DNA of 64,000 bases from Cepaea nemoralis (GCA_014155875.1 JACEFZ010028123.1:248001-312000), one strand, 5' to 3'; counted from the stretch's first letter, positions 20,935-33,932 are shown. A program made the numbers and translations. The notes: generated by a model from the letters alone, not told the origin.

Positions 20935-21165
20935 CACATGTGATCTGTCAGAAGCCGGCTCCGCGGCGAAGAGGTTACAGACACAGTTTGGTCAATTTGG
21001 CAGCAGATCTCCTTGCGTTGGTATTTTGCTAAATGGTATGGGAGCCGGCCATTCAGAAAGCAGTTGTATACTACTGAATGAAAACTTGCCAAGAGATCAC
21101 AAACAGCAACAACAACAAATTACTGGGGGTGACTGAGATGTCCTGTAAAAGGATATGCAATCAAT
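20935..21165 (+). mobile_element. tRNA-derived SINE, family S1
   Basis: It has the head GCCGGCTCCGCGGCGAAG, the body GGAGCCGGCCATTCAGAAAG, ACTTGCCAAGAGATCAC, and the 3' end GTCCTGTAAAAGGATATGC. It lies directly behind an S3 fragment. Confidence 0.75.
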
Positions 21166-21389
21166 CTACTTCTCTCAGAAAGAGGGAAAAAGAGTTGGGG
21201 TTTAAAGATACAGAGACAGACAATAGTTTATGAATTTATGCTAGATATTGTTTTGTTGTTATTATTAGTTCTATTTTCTTATCTTTGTTAAGGTACATGT
21301 TTTTATCAGTGAATATATTAAGGTGTGGCAGTAATACTTTCACCTATGTGTTACTAGGACCCAAAATGGAAGCAAAGAACAGTAACAGA

Positions 21390-21570
21390 ACTCTCTAACC
21401 CACCATGTATGTTTTAAGAAGCAGCTAGGGAGGGTTGGCGTGAGACAGGCTACCTCATCCCATGGACAACTTTAGCTGCAAAGATCTAACCAATCAGAAA
21501 CAAGTCTGCGACAGACTTGGCATAAGTTGGTTCAGGGCCTACTCTCCAGTGGGAGATAAAAGGCAGCAGA
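21390..21570 (+). mobile_element. Dispersed repeat, relative of 15075-15335
   Basis: AACCCACCATGTATG, GAGGGTTGGCGTGAGAC, CTCATCCCATGGACAAC, AACCAATCAGAAACAAG and CTCCAGTGGGAGATAAAAGG keep the order of the 15-kb copy at lower identity. Confidence 0.55.
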
Positions 21571-22059
<489 letters not shown>

Positions 22060-22089
22060 CAGGCCAATCATGATATGGTGATATGGTCA

Positions 22090-22205
22090 ATATAATTTCG
22101 TCAGCTTTAGCTTTTTACTTCCTAGAACAATTCCCACTTCAGGATGGATTTTGAAACAATGCCCGCCTCTATGGGGATTTAAACACAGCCACTGCACCAC
22201 CCTGT
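22090..22205 (-). mobile_element. SINE head (S2-like) fragment
   Basis: The minus strand shows GTGGTGCAGTGGCTG, the B-box-like GTTTAAATCCCC and GAGGCGGGCATTGTTTC, which fits a tRNA-derived SINE head. It borders the 21-bp array. Confidence 0.5.
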
Positions 22206-22432
22206 AGTGTAGATGATACATAGCACCAAGTAGATGACACATAGCACCAAGTAGATGACACATAGCACCAAGTAGATGACACATAGCACCAAGTAGATGA
22301 CACATAGCACCAAGTAGATGACACATAGCACCAAGTAGATGACACATAGCACCAAGTAGATGACACATAGCACCAAGTAGATGACACATAGCACCAAGGA
22401 GATGACACATAGCACCAAGTAGATGATACATA
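22206..22432. repeat. Minisatellite, 21-bp unit, about 11 copies
   Basis: The unit AGATGACACATAGCACCAAG plus T is almost invariant. The 21-bp period leaves three minus frames open, which are artefacts. Confidence 0.97.
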
Positions 22433-22439
22433 GCTACAT

Positions 22440-23400
22440 TTAGCTAATGCTTATCTTTGAGTAAATCCTGTATATTATGTGTGAAATATGAATGTTATGT
22501 CAAGAATGGCGTTAGTTATGGGATTTTATTTTTATTAATCCCATGTAAATTGTTTCTTGTATTTATTGTGCTGCATTTATTGTCATTTCAAGGAAAGTAT
22601 GTCAGTTCATTTTAACATGATTTTCTCCACGTGCATGAAATAATGACAATAACAATCCTAAATAGTGTATGACAATATTGACTAACAGCCATAGTTTTGT
22701 TCAGACTTCAAATTTGGTAATTTTTTAGGTTGAAACTAATTTAAATGTGCTTTTCCTAGCAACATGTTGTTGCACATCACACTGCTGTCAGTATACATTT
22801 TTTATAGATAAGAGAATCCTGTTTTCTAAATATTATGTTACATTAGATTTGTTAGATTGTGTTTTCTTTTTAAAACTATCTTGTCAGATCAGAAAGTAGC
22901 ATTGTGTGCAAAATATTTCCTTGCATGTTTATATTTTGCAAATGCTAACTGTCTCATATGTAAACTTTCTTTGCAGGGTTTTACTTTCAGGAGGTGATTT
23001 CCGCCATTTTCTTATGCTCGTATCATTTGTTTTTTCTTAATAGTCACTACATCTGTGTTTTGATCTCTTCTTCTCCATGTCCAAGTTTTTCAGTTTCCAG
23101 ATTATCTTTTACAGGTAGTGCGACTTTATTCTAATGAGGCAGTATTTGCACAAGATAATCTGTCATATTTTTTCCAAAAGCAAGTGATATGTTAGGAAAC
23201 CAGTTTTATCATTTAGTTTCCTTTTTAGTGATTTCAGATTTATTGTAAGCCTGCTAATTTTTGTTACGTAATAAAATCACTAAAAGCTGAAAGTTACGGT
23301 TAACTTATGCCCACAAACATATGCACATATACATTGTGTAGCACTATAATACACATTGTCAGGAATATTTTATGAACAGCCAGGTCATCAGTATGGATGA
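22440..23400. other. Intergenic AT-rich stretch, nothing recognised
   Basis: There is no convincing gene. An acceptor-like TTTCTTTGCAG at about 22970 is followed by a short open frame without homology that I can see. Confidence 0.5.
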
Positions 23401-23403
23401 ATT

Positions 23404-23550
23404 GCAACCCTCACATCAACATGATATATAAACAAATATGAAGCTGCAACCCTCACATCAAAATGATATATAAACAAATATGAAGCTGCAACCCTCACAT
23501 CAAAATGATATATAAACAAATATGAAGCTGCAACCCTCACATCATACATT
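23404..23550. repeat. 42-bp minisatellite, left part (3.5 units)
   Basis: The unit starts GCAACCCTCACATCAAAATG and continues ATATATAAACAAATATGAAG. The same unit resumes at about 27448-27540 on the far side of the LINE, so this is one array split by an insertion. Confidence 0.93.
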
Positions 23551-23628
23551 GGCACCTTTCCGTCTTGACAGACGATAGTTTGGTACATTGTGCTTCAAAA
23601 AGGCTTAATAACTGTCATATGGCAATAA

Positions 23629-26600
23629 CTACGATCCATGGCGGTGGCAAGTGTGGCTGGTAAGGCCAATTCTTGCTGCAAATGTTTGCCCACAGTAGGT
23701 GCATGTGAAAACATGGTCATTTCCACCATTTTGCACCATCTTACGTCTCTCATGCTCTGTGTGTGCTTTATCTGCAATCATTTTCTCCTTTGTCTTTATT
23801 CCATTTCTGATAATTGCCCTCCATGCAACACGTTCAGCGGCGACGTGCTCCCATTGTGCATTATCAATGCCTGTATCAATCATGTCCCGCTTACACACAT
23901 CTTTGTATCGTAGTAGAGGCTGACCCTGAGATCTCCTACCCGTCTGTAATTCACCAAAAAAGATGTCCTTTGGTATTCTACCATCATCCATCCTCCTAAC
24001 ATGTCCTATCCATCTAAGTCTACGAAGACTGAGCATGGAATACACCGTCACACAACCTGATCTTTCCAATACTTCAGTATTTGTGATTTTGTCTTGCCAC
24101 TTAATACCAAGTATTCTTCGCAGACACCGCATATGAAAGCTGTTTAAACGTTTCTCTTGGCGTGAGTAAGTTGTCCAGGTTTCACTGCCATAAAGAAGAG
24201 TACTAAGGACACAGGCTTGGTAGACGAGGACTTTTGTTTTGGTAGTAAGCTTCCTGTTCTCCCAGACTCTTTTTGCTAACATGTTCATTGTTGTTGCTGC
24301 CTTGCCAATCCTGATGTTGATTTCCTGATCGAGGGATAATTTGCTATTTACCTCTGATCCAAGATATGTAAAATGGTCTACTATCTCCAGTTCGGCGTCG
24401 TCAATAAAGATTGATGGTACACCATGTGCACCTTGTGACATAATCTGTGTCTTCTTTTTGTTAATTGTTAAACCAAATTCAGAACAAGCATTGGAGAATG
24501 CAGATAGTAGATGTTGTAATTCTTCTCAGAGTGGGTCGTAATCGCAGCATCATCCGCAAAAAGCAACTCTCTGATTAGTACCCTGCTAATTTTGGTCTTG
24601 GCCTTCAATCTCTGAGCATTATAGAGGCCACCATCTGAGCGTGAGTGAATGTATATACCGTCATCCTGATCACGAAAGGCATATTTCAGTAGAAGTGAAA
24701 AGTATATCCCAAAGAGGGTGGGGGCTAGTACACAACCTTGCTTAACTCCACTCTTGATTTCAAACTCTTCTGAAGTTGAGCCATCAAACTTGATTATACC
24801 CTTCATGCCTGTGTGGAACGATTCCACAATGGACAGAAGAGTTGGTGGACAGCCAATCTTCTTTAGTGCTTTGAACAGACCCTCACGACTGACCAAATCG
24901 AATGCCTTTGTGAGGTCGATGAAGGCAATAAACAGTGGCTGATTTTGTTCCCGGCATTTTTCTTGCATCTGTCGCAATGAGAATATCATATCAATGGTAG
25001 ACCGGTTCTGACGGAAGCCGCACTGTGATTCGGGGTAGACTTGATCTCCCAGGACTTGAAATCTGCGCAGGACAATTCTGGCAAATACTTTCCCAACAAT
25101 ACACAGAAGTGAGATACCCCTATAGTTGTTGCAGTCGCTCCGATCCCCCTTGTTCTTGTACAGCGTTATGATGTTTGAATCTTTAAAATCCTGTGGGACT
25201 TGTCCTTCTCGCCAGCATAGCTCTATTAGCTGGTGGATCTGTAGAGCGAGGGTGTCTTGCCCACTCCTGATCACCTCTATTGGAATCCCATCCTTACCTG
25301 GAGCCTTGCCAGATGCAAGCTCATTTATAGCACACTTAACTTCTGTTATAGTGGGAAGTGTGTCCAGCTGGTCAAGAGTTGGCAGGGCCTCTATGGCGTT
25401 GAGGGCATCATCCGCCAGCTTGGTCTCACTTGAGTAAAGCTCTAAATAGTGCTCGACCCATCTATCCATCTGCTGTTTCTTATCAGTGATGATTTCTCCA
25501 GTCAAGGTTTTCAGCGGTGCACTTCTTTTGATCATTGGACCACAGGCTTTCTTTATCCCTTCATACATGCTTCTGATGTTTCCCTTATCACTTGCGATTT
25601 GAATGGACTCACATAACTTGATCCAATAGTCATTCGCACACTGCCTGGCAGCCTTTTGTACATCCTTCCTCGCTTGCTTCAGCTCACTCAGAGTGTTACG
25701 CGTTGGTCTTTCCTTGTTTCTTAAGAGAGCTATCTTCTTTTTATCAATCAAGGGCTGCAGTATCTGGCTGTTTGCCGCAAACCAGTCCTGCCTCTTATGA
25801 TCCACAGTGCCGTAAACCCCTACCGCTGTTTTATAAATAGTTTCCTTAAGTTTACTCCATTTATCATTTACTATACAATTTTCTGATGTATCATTGAAAG
25901 CGTCCTCAAGTTGCTGTTGAAATTCAAAGCACTTTCCAGGATCGTGAGTGTTAATAATATTAATCCTGGGGCTAGACTTGTGTTTAGCTGTGTAGATTCT
26001 CTTTGGTCTCAGTCTAACCCTTGCAACAACCAAAGAATGATCTGTATCACAGTCAGCACTGTGGTAACTTCGAGTTAATGATGTATGGTTCAGATGTTGT
26101 CTCCGTGTGATAATGAAGTCCAGCTGATGCCAATGGCCGGATCTTGGATGTTTCCATGTGACCTTATGCATCTCTTTTGTTTTAAAAAAGGAGTTTGTAA
26201 TACATAGGTCATTTCTAGTGCAATGCTCCAGCAGCCTTTGCCCATTATCATTCATGCGACCGATGTTGTATTTTCCAAGGCACACTGGCCATGAACTCGA
26301 GTCCTTGCCCACACGAGCATTGAAATCACCGAGCATATAAATGTAGTCGGATTCACAAAATCCACAAGAGGTTGCCAAGCGCAGTGATAATAATCTTTCA
26401 TTACCTCCAGCTGGGATATCAATCATTCCCAGTAGCGAATTCTTCACTGCAAAGCCCACACCGTGTTGCCTTTTTTCTGCCTGCCCTCTTCCCTTCCAAA
26501 AAAAGGTGTAATTGTTTTCCCTGAGTGACCCTTCCTCAGCGAGGCGAGTCTCCTGCAGGCCAGCAATATCAATTTTAAGACGATTGAGTTCAGCATCAAT

Positions 26601-26751
26601 CACAGCCGTTTTTCTCACATCGTCAATATTTGTCAAGTCAGTGAAGAATCCTGGACACATGGTTCTCACGTTCCAGGTTGCAAGCCGTAGCTTGAGGTTT
26701 CTATTATTCTTTTTATTAGTACTTGGTGCATTGGTTTTACAGCCTGCGATT
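23629..26751 (-). pseudogene. LINE ORF2: endonuclease, reverse transcriptase, zinc finger
   Basis: On the minus strand the frame opens with LRLATWNVRTMCPGF and LQETRLAEEG (endonuclease), then MLGDFNARVG and SADCDTDHSLV. Reverse transcriptase motifs follow: ASGKAPGKDGIP, NIITLYKNKGDRSDCNNYRG, ESQCGFRQNRSTIDMIFSLR, FIDLTKAFDLVSREGL, GVKQGCVLAPTLF and ELLFADDAAI. The tail includes TYLGSEVNSKLSLD, YGSETWTTY and a C2H2 finger (CTYCGQTF with SHTCHRH). Two lesions are seen. The endonuclease lacks about 35-40 residues between SLRLATS and the DFNARVG block, in frame, near 26355-26380. Also, a small indel near 24525-24530 moves the C-terminal part into another frame (from 24441). The element is therefore probably inactive. 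Confidence 0.88.
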
Positions 26752-26760
26752 CAGATTTTG

Positions 26761-27447
26761 TCCTAGCCCCAAGCACCCATTGAAGCAGGCAGGCTGTGGC
26801 GGATCAGCACCCAATTGGCCGGGGGCTGCCCAGCTTGAGGCGGGCGGTAGCTGATCAGTGACACCTGTAGGTGTCTCCCACCGTCAGAGGCAACGCGTGG
26901 CGCCCCATGTCTACGCCAACTGACAAGGACTTATAACCCGTAACAGTTGCCTCTCGCTTTGATTCCGAGACCGGTTAAGACCAGGGATGGAGTTATTGCC
27001 TCTCCATAGCACAAAGCCTGGGCTAAAATAAAGAAACCATGTGTTGCCCATGCAGCATGATCCCTCTCTCGGCCTGCCTAGTTCACTCCAGAGGAAAGTT
27101 AACACCTATACATCTGGAACAAAACAAGCTGCAGAAGCTGCCGGATCAGCAAAGCAATGCTCTAACTGTCCGCCTGTCGGAGCTTCGATCCTAGACCAGC
27201 TGCCAACCAAGGCTTAGGGCCTGGTCTGCCCTGCCATGACTTATTTTGTCTTTGGGTTGCATTTCCTCGCACCAGGATAAGGCTAGTACCCTCCCAATTG
27301 CGCTCTTCCGCCCGAAGCCGTTGGCACAATGTGGGGTGTCGGGTTTGGTAAGCGCCGCCCAACATTCGGCGCTGACAGAAAGCAGGTAGTACCGTCTACT
27401 GTCATATGGTAGCTCAGTCATATCTGACTAAGACCTGACTCCCAACA
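26761..27447 (-). other. 5' region (leader) of the LINE, also found as solo copies
   Basis: This GC-rich, non-coding leader precedes the endonuclease. Its distal part (about 27000-27415) occurs without the rest of the LINE at 59377-59790 (plus) and 62530-62878 (minus). Shared landmarks are AGTACCGTCTACTGTCATAT, CGCCGCCCAACATTCGG, CCTGCCATGACTT, AGCTGCCAACCAAGGC and GATCAGCAAAGCAATGCTC. It may contain an internal promoter, but none can be proven. Confidence 0.8.
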
Positions 27448-27540
27448 TCAAGTCAGAAACCCTCACATCAAAATGATATATAAATAAATATGAAGCTGCA
27501 ACCCTCACATCAATATGATATATAAACAAATATAAAATTG
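27448..27540. repeat. 42-bp minisatellite, right part (about 2 units)
   Basis: AACCCTCACATCAAAATGAT and ATAAATATGAAGCTGC repeat as on the left of the LINE, with slightly more variation. Confidence 0.9.
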
Positions 27541-27599
27541 CAAAAACTTAGAATAAAAATATGGTACAGTTGTAATGAGACTAAAATGGAAATAAGACC

Positions 27600-27765
27600 T
27601 TCATTATCCCCGGGAAGGTTAACTCGGTCAACAAATGCCCGCAGAAGTCGGATGTGTCGGCCTAACGGCGCAAGAACGCAGCTCTGCTGTAAACAGGCAC
27701 AACGCAATCACGTCCGGAAAAAAAACTCCGGATGAACGAAGAAGAAGAAGAAGACCTTCATTATT
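27600..27765 (+). mobile_element. GC-rich retroelement 3' end with GAA tail
   Basis: A GC-rich block (GTTAACTCGGTCAACAAATG, GAAGTCGGATGTGTCGGCC) ends in GAAGAAGAAGAAGAAG, a tail typical of LINE or SINE 3' ends. No further family assignment is possible. Confidence 0.45.
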
Positions 27766-30700
27766 ACTGAAATTGATAACATTCACTTAATGCTTCCATT
27801 AAAAAAAAGATCCTAGAGAATTTTACAAAATATTCTACATTCATTATGTAGAAGGTTTTCAATTTAAATATATCTCCAAGTCCTTCTCCTTTTCTCCTCC
27901 TCCTTCTGCTTCTTCTTCCACTCAAAAATAATGACCTCTATCTTCCTTATTAAGCTGGCAGGCTACCCTAGATTTATTTCAATATAACATCTTGTCTTTT
28001 CTTGAGCTGGGAAGGCCATGTCACCTCTATCACCATGTTCCCCGAAAAGATCTGACATGTCCCACTGTTTGTTTGTCCTGCCAGCATGGACACACATATT
28101 TGTGACTTTCAGCATACCATGATAACTTATGGTCTCACAACTATCATTTTGATCCAACCACTATTCCAAGGCTTTAGTGGACATGACAAGTGTATTCAAT
28201 ACACAGAGACTTACTTTGCTGTTCTTCATTCTTTAAGTGCAGAGACCTTCTTGTGGCTATTCCTCCTGTTTTTGGCCATCTATTTAAATCTCTCAATTAT
28301 TATACATTTTTCAATTTCTTTTGTGTATGCGTGTGTGGTGTTTCTGCTGCATACATCCTTTATTTTGTGGATTTCAAAATAAGACTGTCCAGTAATACTA
28401 TTAATTAGCTTGCTTAGTGAGAAATCTATCCTTCGCCAAAAATTAGTTCTTCGCTAATTGTTTTGCTTAAAATTCTCTACTGCCTTCTACGAGTTCTCTA
28501 TTGGTGAATTCTGTCAGATTACCTTAATTCTTCAATTCTGAGAAACACCTGCTAATTAAAATATGTCATTTCGTGAAATAACATTTGTATTTCTCTGTTT
28601 TTCATGCCTTAGTAACATTATTTTAGGTATTTATGTATTTAACAATAAATCAATTGTTAACATCATAAAGCTATTACTGAAGGTTCATGAACATAATGAA
28701 ACATAAAACCCAATTGAGTAGAGTAAATACAGGCAATCATATTACAGTAATATACAATGTTGTATGTAGACATTATATATGTAAGGGAAAACTTACTTCA
28801 GACGTGGGAGTGGGTGAGGGGAAACTGACAATAGGGAAAGCTAAGAATTAGTAGCACATGTGTGGACTACGCTTGAGTTCAACATGAGCAAACAAAACTA
28901 ATAATAATGTTAAGGGGAAACTACTGAATAACAAAGAATAAAATAAGTTTGTAAAATTAAACTCCTTTCATAACTAAATATGTGCAGAAATAGCCTGCAT
29001 TGTTTGTGAGTTATATAGAGTGTTCAAGTTGTCTGTAGCTGACATTTGTGAGTTATATAGAGTAAATACATTGTCTGGAGCCATTATTTGTTAAAAACTC
29101 ATCTCTGCCCCAGAAATAACCTAACAATTGTTTATTAATTTATTTACTTATCCTCCTCCCAACTGTGCAGAATCCATCAACATCATCAGTTTAATATTCA
29201 TTGTCCACCACTCTTAAATATATGTGGGTTATTTTTTTTTAAAAATATAATGTGTAATCTATGTTTTTTAAATGGCAATTTTCATATGCTGAATTTATGC
29301 AAAGATTTTTGTCTCTTTTATTGAAAATATGGATTTTGAACAGGATTAACCCAGACACAGATGGAAAACGACACAAAAACATGTCACAAGCAAAATGGCG
29401 AGAGAAACAAAATGGCAACATATAAAGAGGCAGTTCCATTTATGTATGCCTCTATTATTAATGCAATTATAGATGATGTTTTTTTACCTTGTAATCCCGG
29501 TGATATAATCAATATTATGTACTCATTATTGTATATTTTCATGTTGTTATAGTCTACTGTTGATGTCCGTTAGCATAGTGTAAAATTTTGTAGCCCCTGA
29601 ATTGCGAATCTGATTGAATGTTGATTGCAAATTCTATTGAATGTTGATGTTTTATGCTTATGATACAGCTACAGGCTCTTTTGATTTAAAGTTTATGTTT
29701 TTAACCTGTGCTTTTTGTTTTTATTCCTTTTATCACACAGCTGGTGATTCACTTTTTATTCTCAGATTTCATTGAAAGCCTTACATTTTACCTAATTGTT
29801 GAATCTTCTATGAAGTGATCTTGACTTTCTTAAAAACACAGGTCTATTTATTTACTTCTGATCGCTTACCTTGATTTCTTTAAGAACACAGGCACATTTA
29901 TTTACTTCTTGTTACTAATATTACTGCAGAAGAGTGACATATTACACATATTACATTTATAAGATATGGCAAACTGTTCCTTTCTAAGTGATTTATACTC
30001 TTCTTGAATTAACGGTTTTCTTTTCTCAAAAAGAAGATTTCTATTTAATAATATATCTGTTCTATGTTAAATGTTTTCATTAGTTTAACTAATGACATGG
30101 AAATTGTGTAATATATATTTGGTCAGTTTTAATACATGGTATCTTCCCGGTGTTTTAGTTGAGATTTAGGTTAACTAGACATGTTTGAGCTGAATAAGTT
30201 GTGTGTTTTAGTTGAAATTTAGGTTAACTAGATATATTTGAGCTGAATAAGCCTAGAAGTTTCTGAAGCTTAGTTTCATTAAAGTATCGTGTAGTTTATT
30301 TTACTCAAACACATGATGATGTTTCCTTGCTTGCTACACACTTCAGTATTTTCATTGCTCTTCTTTACATCTGATGAAATGACAACAACACTTCTGTTTG
30401 CTGCTTTGTATTGCAAGTTATATCTTGATAAGATGTCACCACACGGGACATGAAGGCAGTATGCATTTATGCCAAAAACACCAGATTTCAGGTCTTATTT
30501 TCCTCTGTTAGTTTCATCCAGTTTATTAATTGTGTAATGTATGTTAATAATAATCAGGACCCCGGTGACATAGTGGTTATTATACAGGGTGTTTGTAAAA
30601 TCTCACTACACTTTGTATGTAGAACAAATTTGAAAAATTAAGTACATGATGTCATTAAAAAAATGTGCTCCACAGTCCATCAGTGAATGGCTGTCGTCTG

Positions 30701-30789
30701 CTGGAGTAATTCTTTGCACTCCCAACAGAATGGTGTTATCAACAGAAGTCAGAATTTTTTTTCAAATTTGTTCTGCATTCAAAGTGTAG
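27766..30789. other. 3-kb AT-rich stretch without a recognised gene
   Basis: Only short open frames without visible domains occur. Small imperfect tandem duplications are present at about 29815-29925 and 30150-30252. No exon with convincing splice sites was found. It may be an intron or intergenic DNA. Confidence 0.6.
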
Positions 30790-31060
30790 TGAGACTTGAC
30801 AAATACCCGGTACTTGCCTGCCAAGACAGTGGTCCGGGTTCAATCCCCAGCAGAGGCAGGATTAGTTTCCCAACCGGTACGGTTCTGGGGTCGGCCCATC
30901 CAGATAAAAATGAGTTTCAGAATTGTATGGTTTTGTCTGGGAAGGAAAGATGATGAGGAAATGGCCACCAAATCTGATATGTCCTGGTCTAAAATATTCC
31001 AAAATCTAACACTTCACACCCCAATGGCAGCATCTGCCGTGGGAATACCTTGACCCCTTT
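30790..31060 (+). mobile_element. tRNA-derived SINE, family S2, best copy
   Basis: This has an A-box-side sequence (GTAGTGAGACTTGAC), the B-box GGTTCAATCCCCAGC, then GAGGCAGGATTAG, GGTACGGTTCTGGGGTC and CAGATAAAAATGAG. The open frame through it is not a gene. Confidence 0.7.
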
Positions 31061-31299
31061 ATGTTAATTGATTATTAGGTAGGATTTGAAATGCTGACAG
31101 GGAAGTCAAAGGAGGTTGAACTTAGCACCAAACTGATCATATGTTAAATCAGCACCACTGTTTGGATTAGAAATATGGAGAATGGCCAAAAGAATGACTA
31201 AATCTACAACTACAAAAGCTCATTAACTAGTGCCTGCACAGAACAGTAGGCCTTAAATGGTATGGCGGAATCACCAGTGTAAGGTTCATAGAGAGAACT

Positions 31300-31560
31300 A
31301 GACACATTCCAGTGAGTCAGGAAGTGAGGAAAAGGTTTTGGCAGGACGCCCATTGAGAAAATCTGAGGATAATATAACTATACACTCCCTTGTCTGGAAG
31401 CCACAAGGTTAATGAAATAATGGGAGATCTAAAGATACACAGAGAAGAGAGTTAAAGGTAAGGTTAATAATATGGGGAGGACATGGAGGGAGCTGCAGGC
31501 GAGGCAAAAGATAGAAGGAATTGGTATGGGCTGGCTGAGGGCATGTGCTGCAATGGAGCC
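31300..31560 (+). mobile_element. LINE ORF2 3'-terminal relic (WNPQG lineage)
   Basis: One frame reads RPLRKSEDNITIHSLVWKPQG, followed in another frame by a GHGGSCRRG block and the WAG.GHVLQW-type tail. It is related to 5560-5820 and more decayed. Confidence 0.6.
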
Positions 31561-31564
31561 TTCA

Positions 31565-32300
31565 TGGCTAGAGTGCTCACCTAAACATGCACTGATCCAG
31601 ATTCAGTGCCCAGTAGTTTCTTTCCTGACAGTGGCTCTGGGGTGATCATGTGTCATATACGCCTCCAGGCATGGACAAAGGATCCTTGACTTACACACCT
31701 GCACCAGTAAGATATGGACTAGGGGTCTGGTGGCCTTCACATATTCTAGTTCATGGCATAATGAGGTAGGGTGACCAGCTCTCACCCATTCTGTCTCAGA
31801 TAATTTCCAGAATAACCGGTATACATGTTACTAGCCTGGGTCACTCCCAGAGCTGAGCTGGTCAGAAGGATAATCATGCCACAATAGGGGGTGGAACCCT
31901 GACCACTCTGCTAGTAGGTAAACAAGCTGTGACTTCTGGACTCCTGGCTAAGGCCAGTCAATATGTGATGTCACACAAGTTATTTACATGTACAAGAAAG
32001 TCAAGGACCCCTGTCCATGCTTTGAAGTGTGTTGTGTATTTGGTGCCAGCACCATATTCTTATAGACCAGTGGAAACTTGATGGGTGACGTGGTTGAATG
32101 TCCCGCTGGTTGACTTTACGTCCCAGAACATTGCTTAGTACCCACTTTAGACTGGATTGACCTGATGTCCCAGGTAAACTATTTTTAAAAATCCTTGTCT
32201 CGATGGAGATTTGAACACATGTTTACCAGGATAGCTGGCCGGCAGGCAAGCATGCTAGCCACTGCTCTACCATGATGCTTAAGGAAGCAAATATCTGATC
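31565..32300. mobile_element. Cluster of SINE fragments
   Basis: Several S2-like pieces are found: GTGCCCAGTAGTTTC and GGCTCTGGGGTGATCATG near 31600-31650, GGGTCACTCCCAGAGC near 31838, and a minus-strand head near 32190-32290 with GTGGCTAGCATGCTTGCC and GTTCAAATCTCC. Boundaries between pieces cannot be fixed by eye. Confidence 0.4.
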
Positions 32301-33660
32301 TTCATGAAATAATATGTCAGACTTAACAGTTTCACCAAATTGATGTCTTGATTGCTTGTCCACCATTGACTTATCTAAATATTTTGAATGAGGTTAAGAC
32401 ACAAACTTATCAAAAACATGAAAGAGGAAGAAACAGTCGGTCAACAAATTTGACCACATAAGAACATTTTCTAACCACTGAAATGATGTATGGAAAAGGA
32501 GAAAAAGGAAGGCAGTGAGAGAAATGTTTGTCAACCTTTCATAAGGCTCTAGAAAAATGTCAGCAAGCGAGTTAAACTTTCTGTTTGAGATATTTAGATG
32601 TGGAGAAGCTCAAATGCCCATGTTAATTGGCAAGATACTTGACGAGATTGACTTAAATATCCTCGGTTCCCTAGTTCTTGCTGTCTAGCACATTGTCTAA
32701 ACCCTATGATAAATTATGAGTTTTCCTTCAGTTTTCAGCAGTTCTGAACTTTGTCACTTGTCCTTCATTTAAGGTCACTAGACATTATGATAAAGGATAT
32801 CAAGACACCACGCATAGTAAAAATGAAGGTTTGAAACTCAAATCTACAAGTTCCTTTCCTACTTGTCTGTGGTTCTACTCCAGATTTGTATTTATGCCAT
32901 AGTATGCTAACATTCCTTGCTGACAGCAGCTGCTTCTTTTCTTAGGCTTTATTTGTAGGCAGCTTTTCTCTGTGTGTCTACCTTCATATCATTCAGATGT
33001 TTTAACTGTTATCTGTGTTAATGTAACTTTTCTCAGAATAGTGTGGAAAGATGTTGATCATGACTATGTGTGGGTAATAATGTTTTTAATTATAAATATA
33101 GTGAATAAACATCAGTATGTATACTTTTTCCCCCATTCTCAAGCCTATTTTTGTTTGTTTACAAATGTCACAACTATTAGATCATGTACTTCTATGGCAA
33201 ACCAATGTGATCATGGTCAATAAAAACCCGGTGCCCATCTGCAATGGTTCTTGGATTCATTTGTTTGAGTGCAGTTGAATTTGACAGTAACGAGTTGTCT
33301 GTCTTTTGTGGATGGAAGAATATGAAGTTGGCATTTTGTAATTCACAAACAAGTTTCTTAGTAATTCTCTTTGACATCCTTATTGTTCATGACTCACTTG
33401 ATATATTACATTAAAGGGGGTTGCAAAGAGAGAATTACTGTATTGATATTTTAACTATAGTTTGGAAAATGTCTTTCATTTTGTGATGATAATCCAAATA
33501 AATTAAGAGAATATTGATAAACCTTTTTTCTTCACAAATATCACAAGAATTGCTACTCGGCTCTATCAGAATATAATTTTAACATCATATATTGAAGCAC
33601 ATCATTTTCACACAAAAATTGAAACAATAATTAAATACTACTCAGCTCATTTGTGATAGA
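32301..33660. other. Stretch without a recognised gene
   Basis: Open frames of 60-83 residues on both strands show no domain that I recognise. No repeats of note were seen. Confidence 0.5.
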
Positions 33661-33661
33661 C

Positions 33662-33895
33662 AAAGCCGGTCTCTGTGGCGATGGCATTGTGGATGCTATT
33701 CGTAATGCCGCTTATCTGCATTCAAAACACAGCGGTGACCATGTTGCGCTGGTTTTAACATGTTGGTATGGGAGCCGGTCATTCAGAAAGCAATGACAAA
33801 AAAACTTGTCAAGACATTAACAAAGGCAGTAAAATGCTGGTGTTGACTGCAACGTCCTGTAAAGGATATGCAACTTTAAAAAAAAAAAAAAGCAA
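33662..33895 (+). mobile_element. tRNA-derived SINE, family S1, with poly(A) tail
   Basis: The head is AAAGCCGGTCTCTGTGGCGA and the B-box region GCATTCAAAACACAGC. The body is GGGAGCCGGTCATTCAGAAA, CTTGTCAAGACATTAAC, GTTGACTGCAACGTCCTG and AAAGGATATGCAAC, then an A-run of 13. It is one of the most complete S1 copies. Confidence 0.8.
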
Positions 33896-33932
33896 ACTTA
33901 GGGGCACAAGTATGTCCCTTTAGAGTAAACAT

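Larger units (their letters stand above)
23546..27447 (-). mobile_element. Near-complete APE-type LINE inserted in 42-bp array
   Basis: Boundaries are inferred from the split array: array text ending CCCTCACATCA meets TACATTGG on the left, and GTCAGAA meets ACCCTCACATCA on the right. From 5' to 3' on the minus strand the element has a 5' region of about 690 bp, an endonuclease-RT open frame of about 3.1 kb (26751-23629), and a short 3' UTR of about 80 bp without poly(A). The total is about 3.9 kb. About 13 bp of array sequence flanks both ends, but the tandem array makes a true target duplication impossible to separate from array phase. It is the longest LINE in the window, with only one frameshift and one internal deletion seen. 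Confidence 0.9.

Noticed and set aside
22970..23130. Exon-like open stretch after a good acceptor
   Set aside because: No donor, no stop context and no recognised domain; acceptor-like motifs are common in AT-rich DNA.
27510..27707. Minus frame of 65 aa in a GC-rich block
   Set aside because: The block ends in a GAA tail on the plus strand and looks like a retroelement 3' end; the frame has no independent support.
33192..33377. Minus 61-aa frame (MSKRITKKL start) as a small gene
   Set aside because: No homology, splice sites or context that I can recognise; length is within chance for AT-rich DNA.
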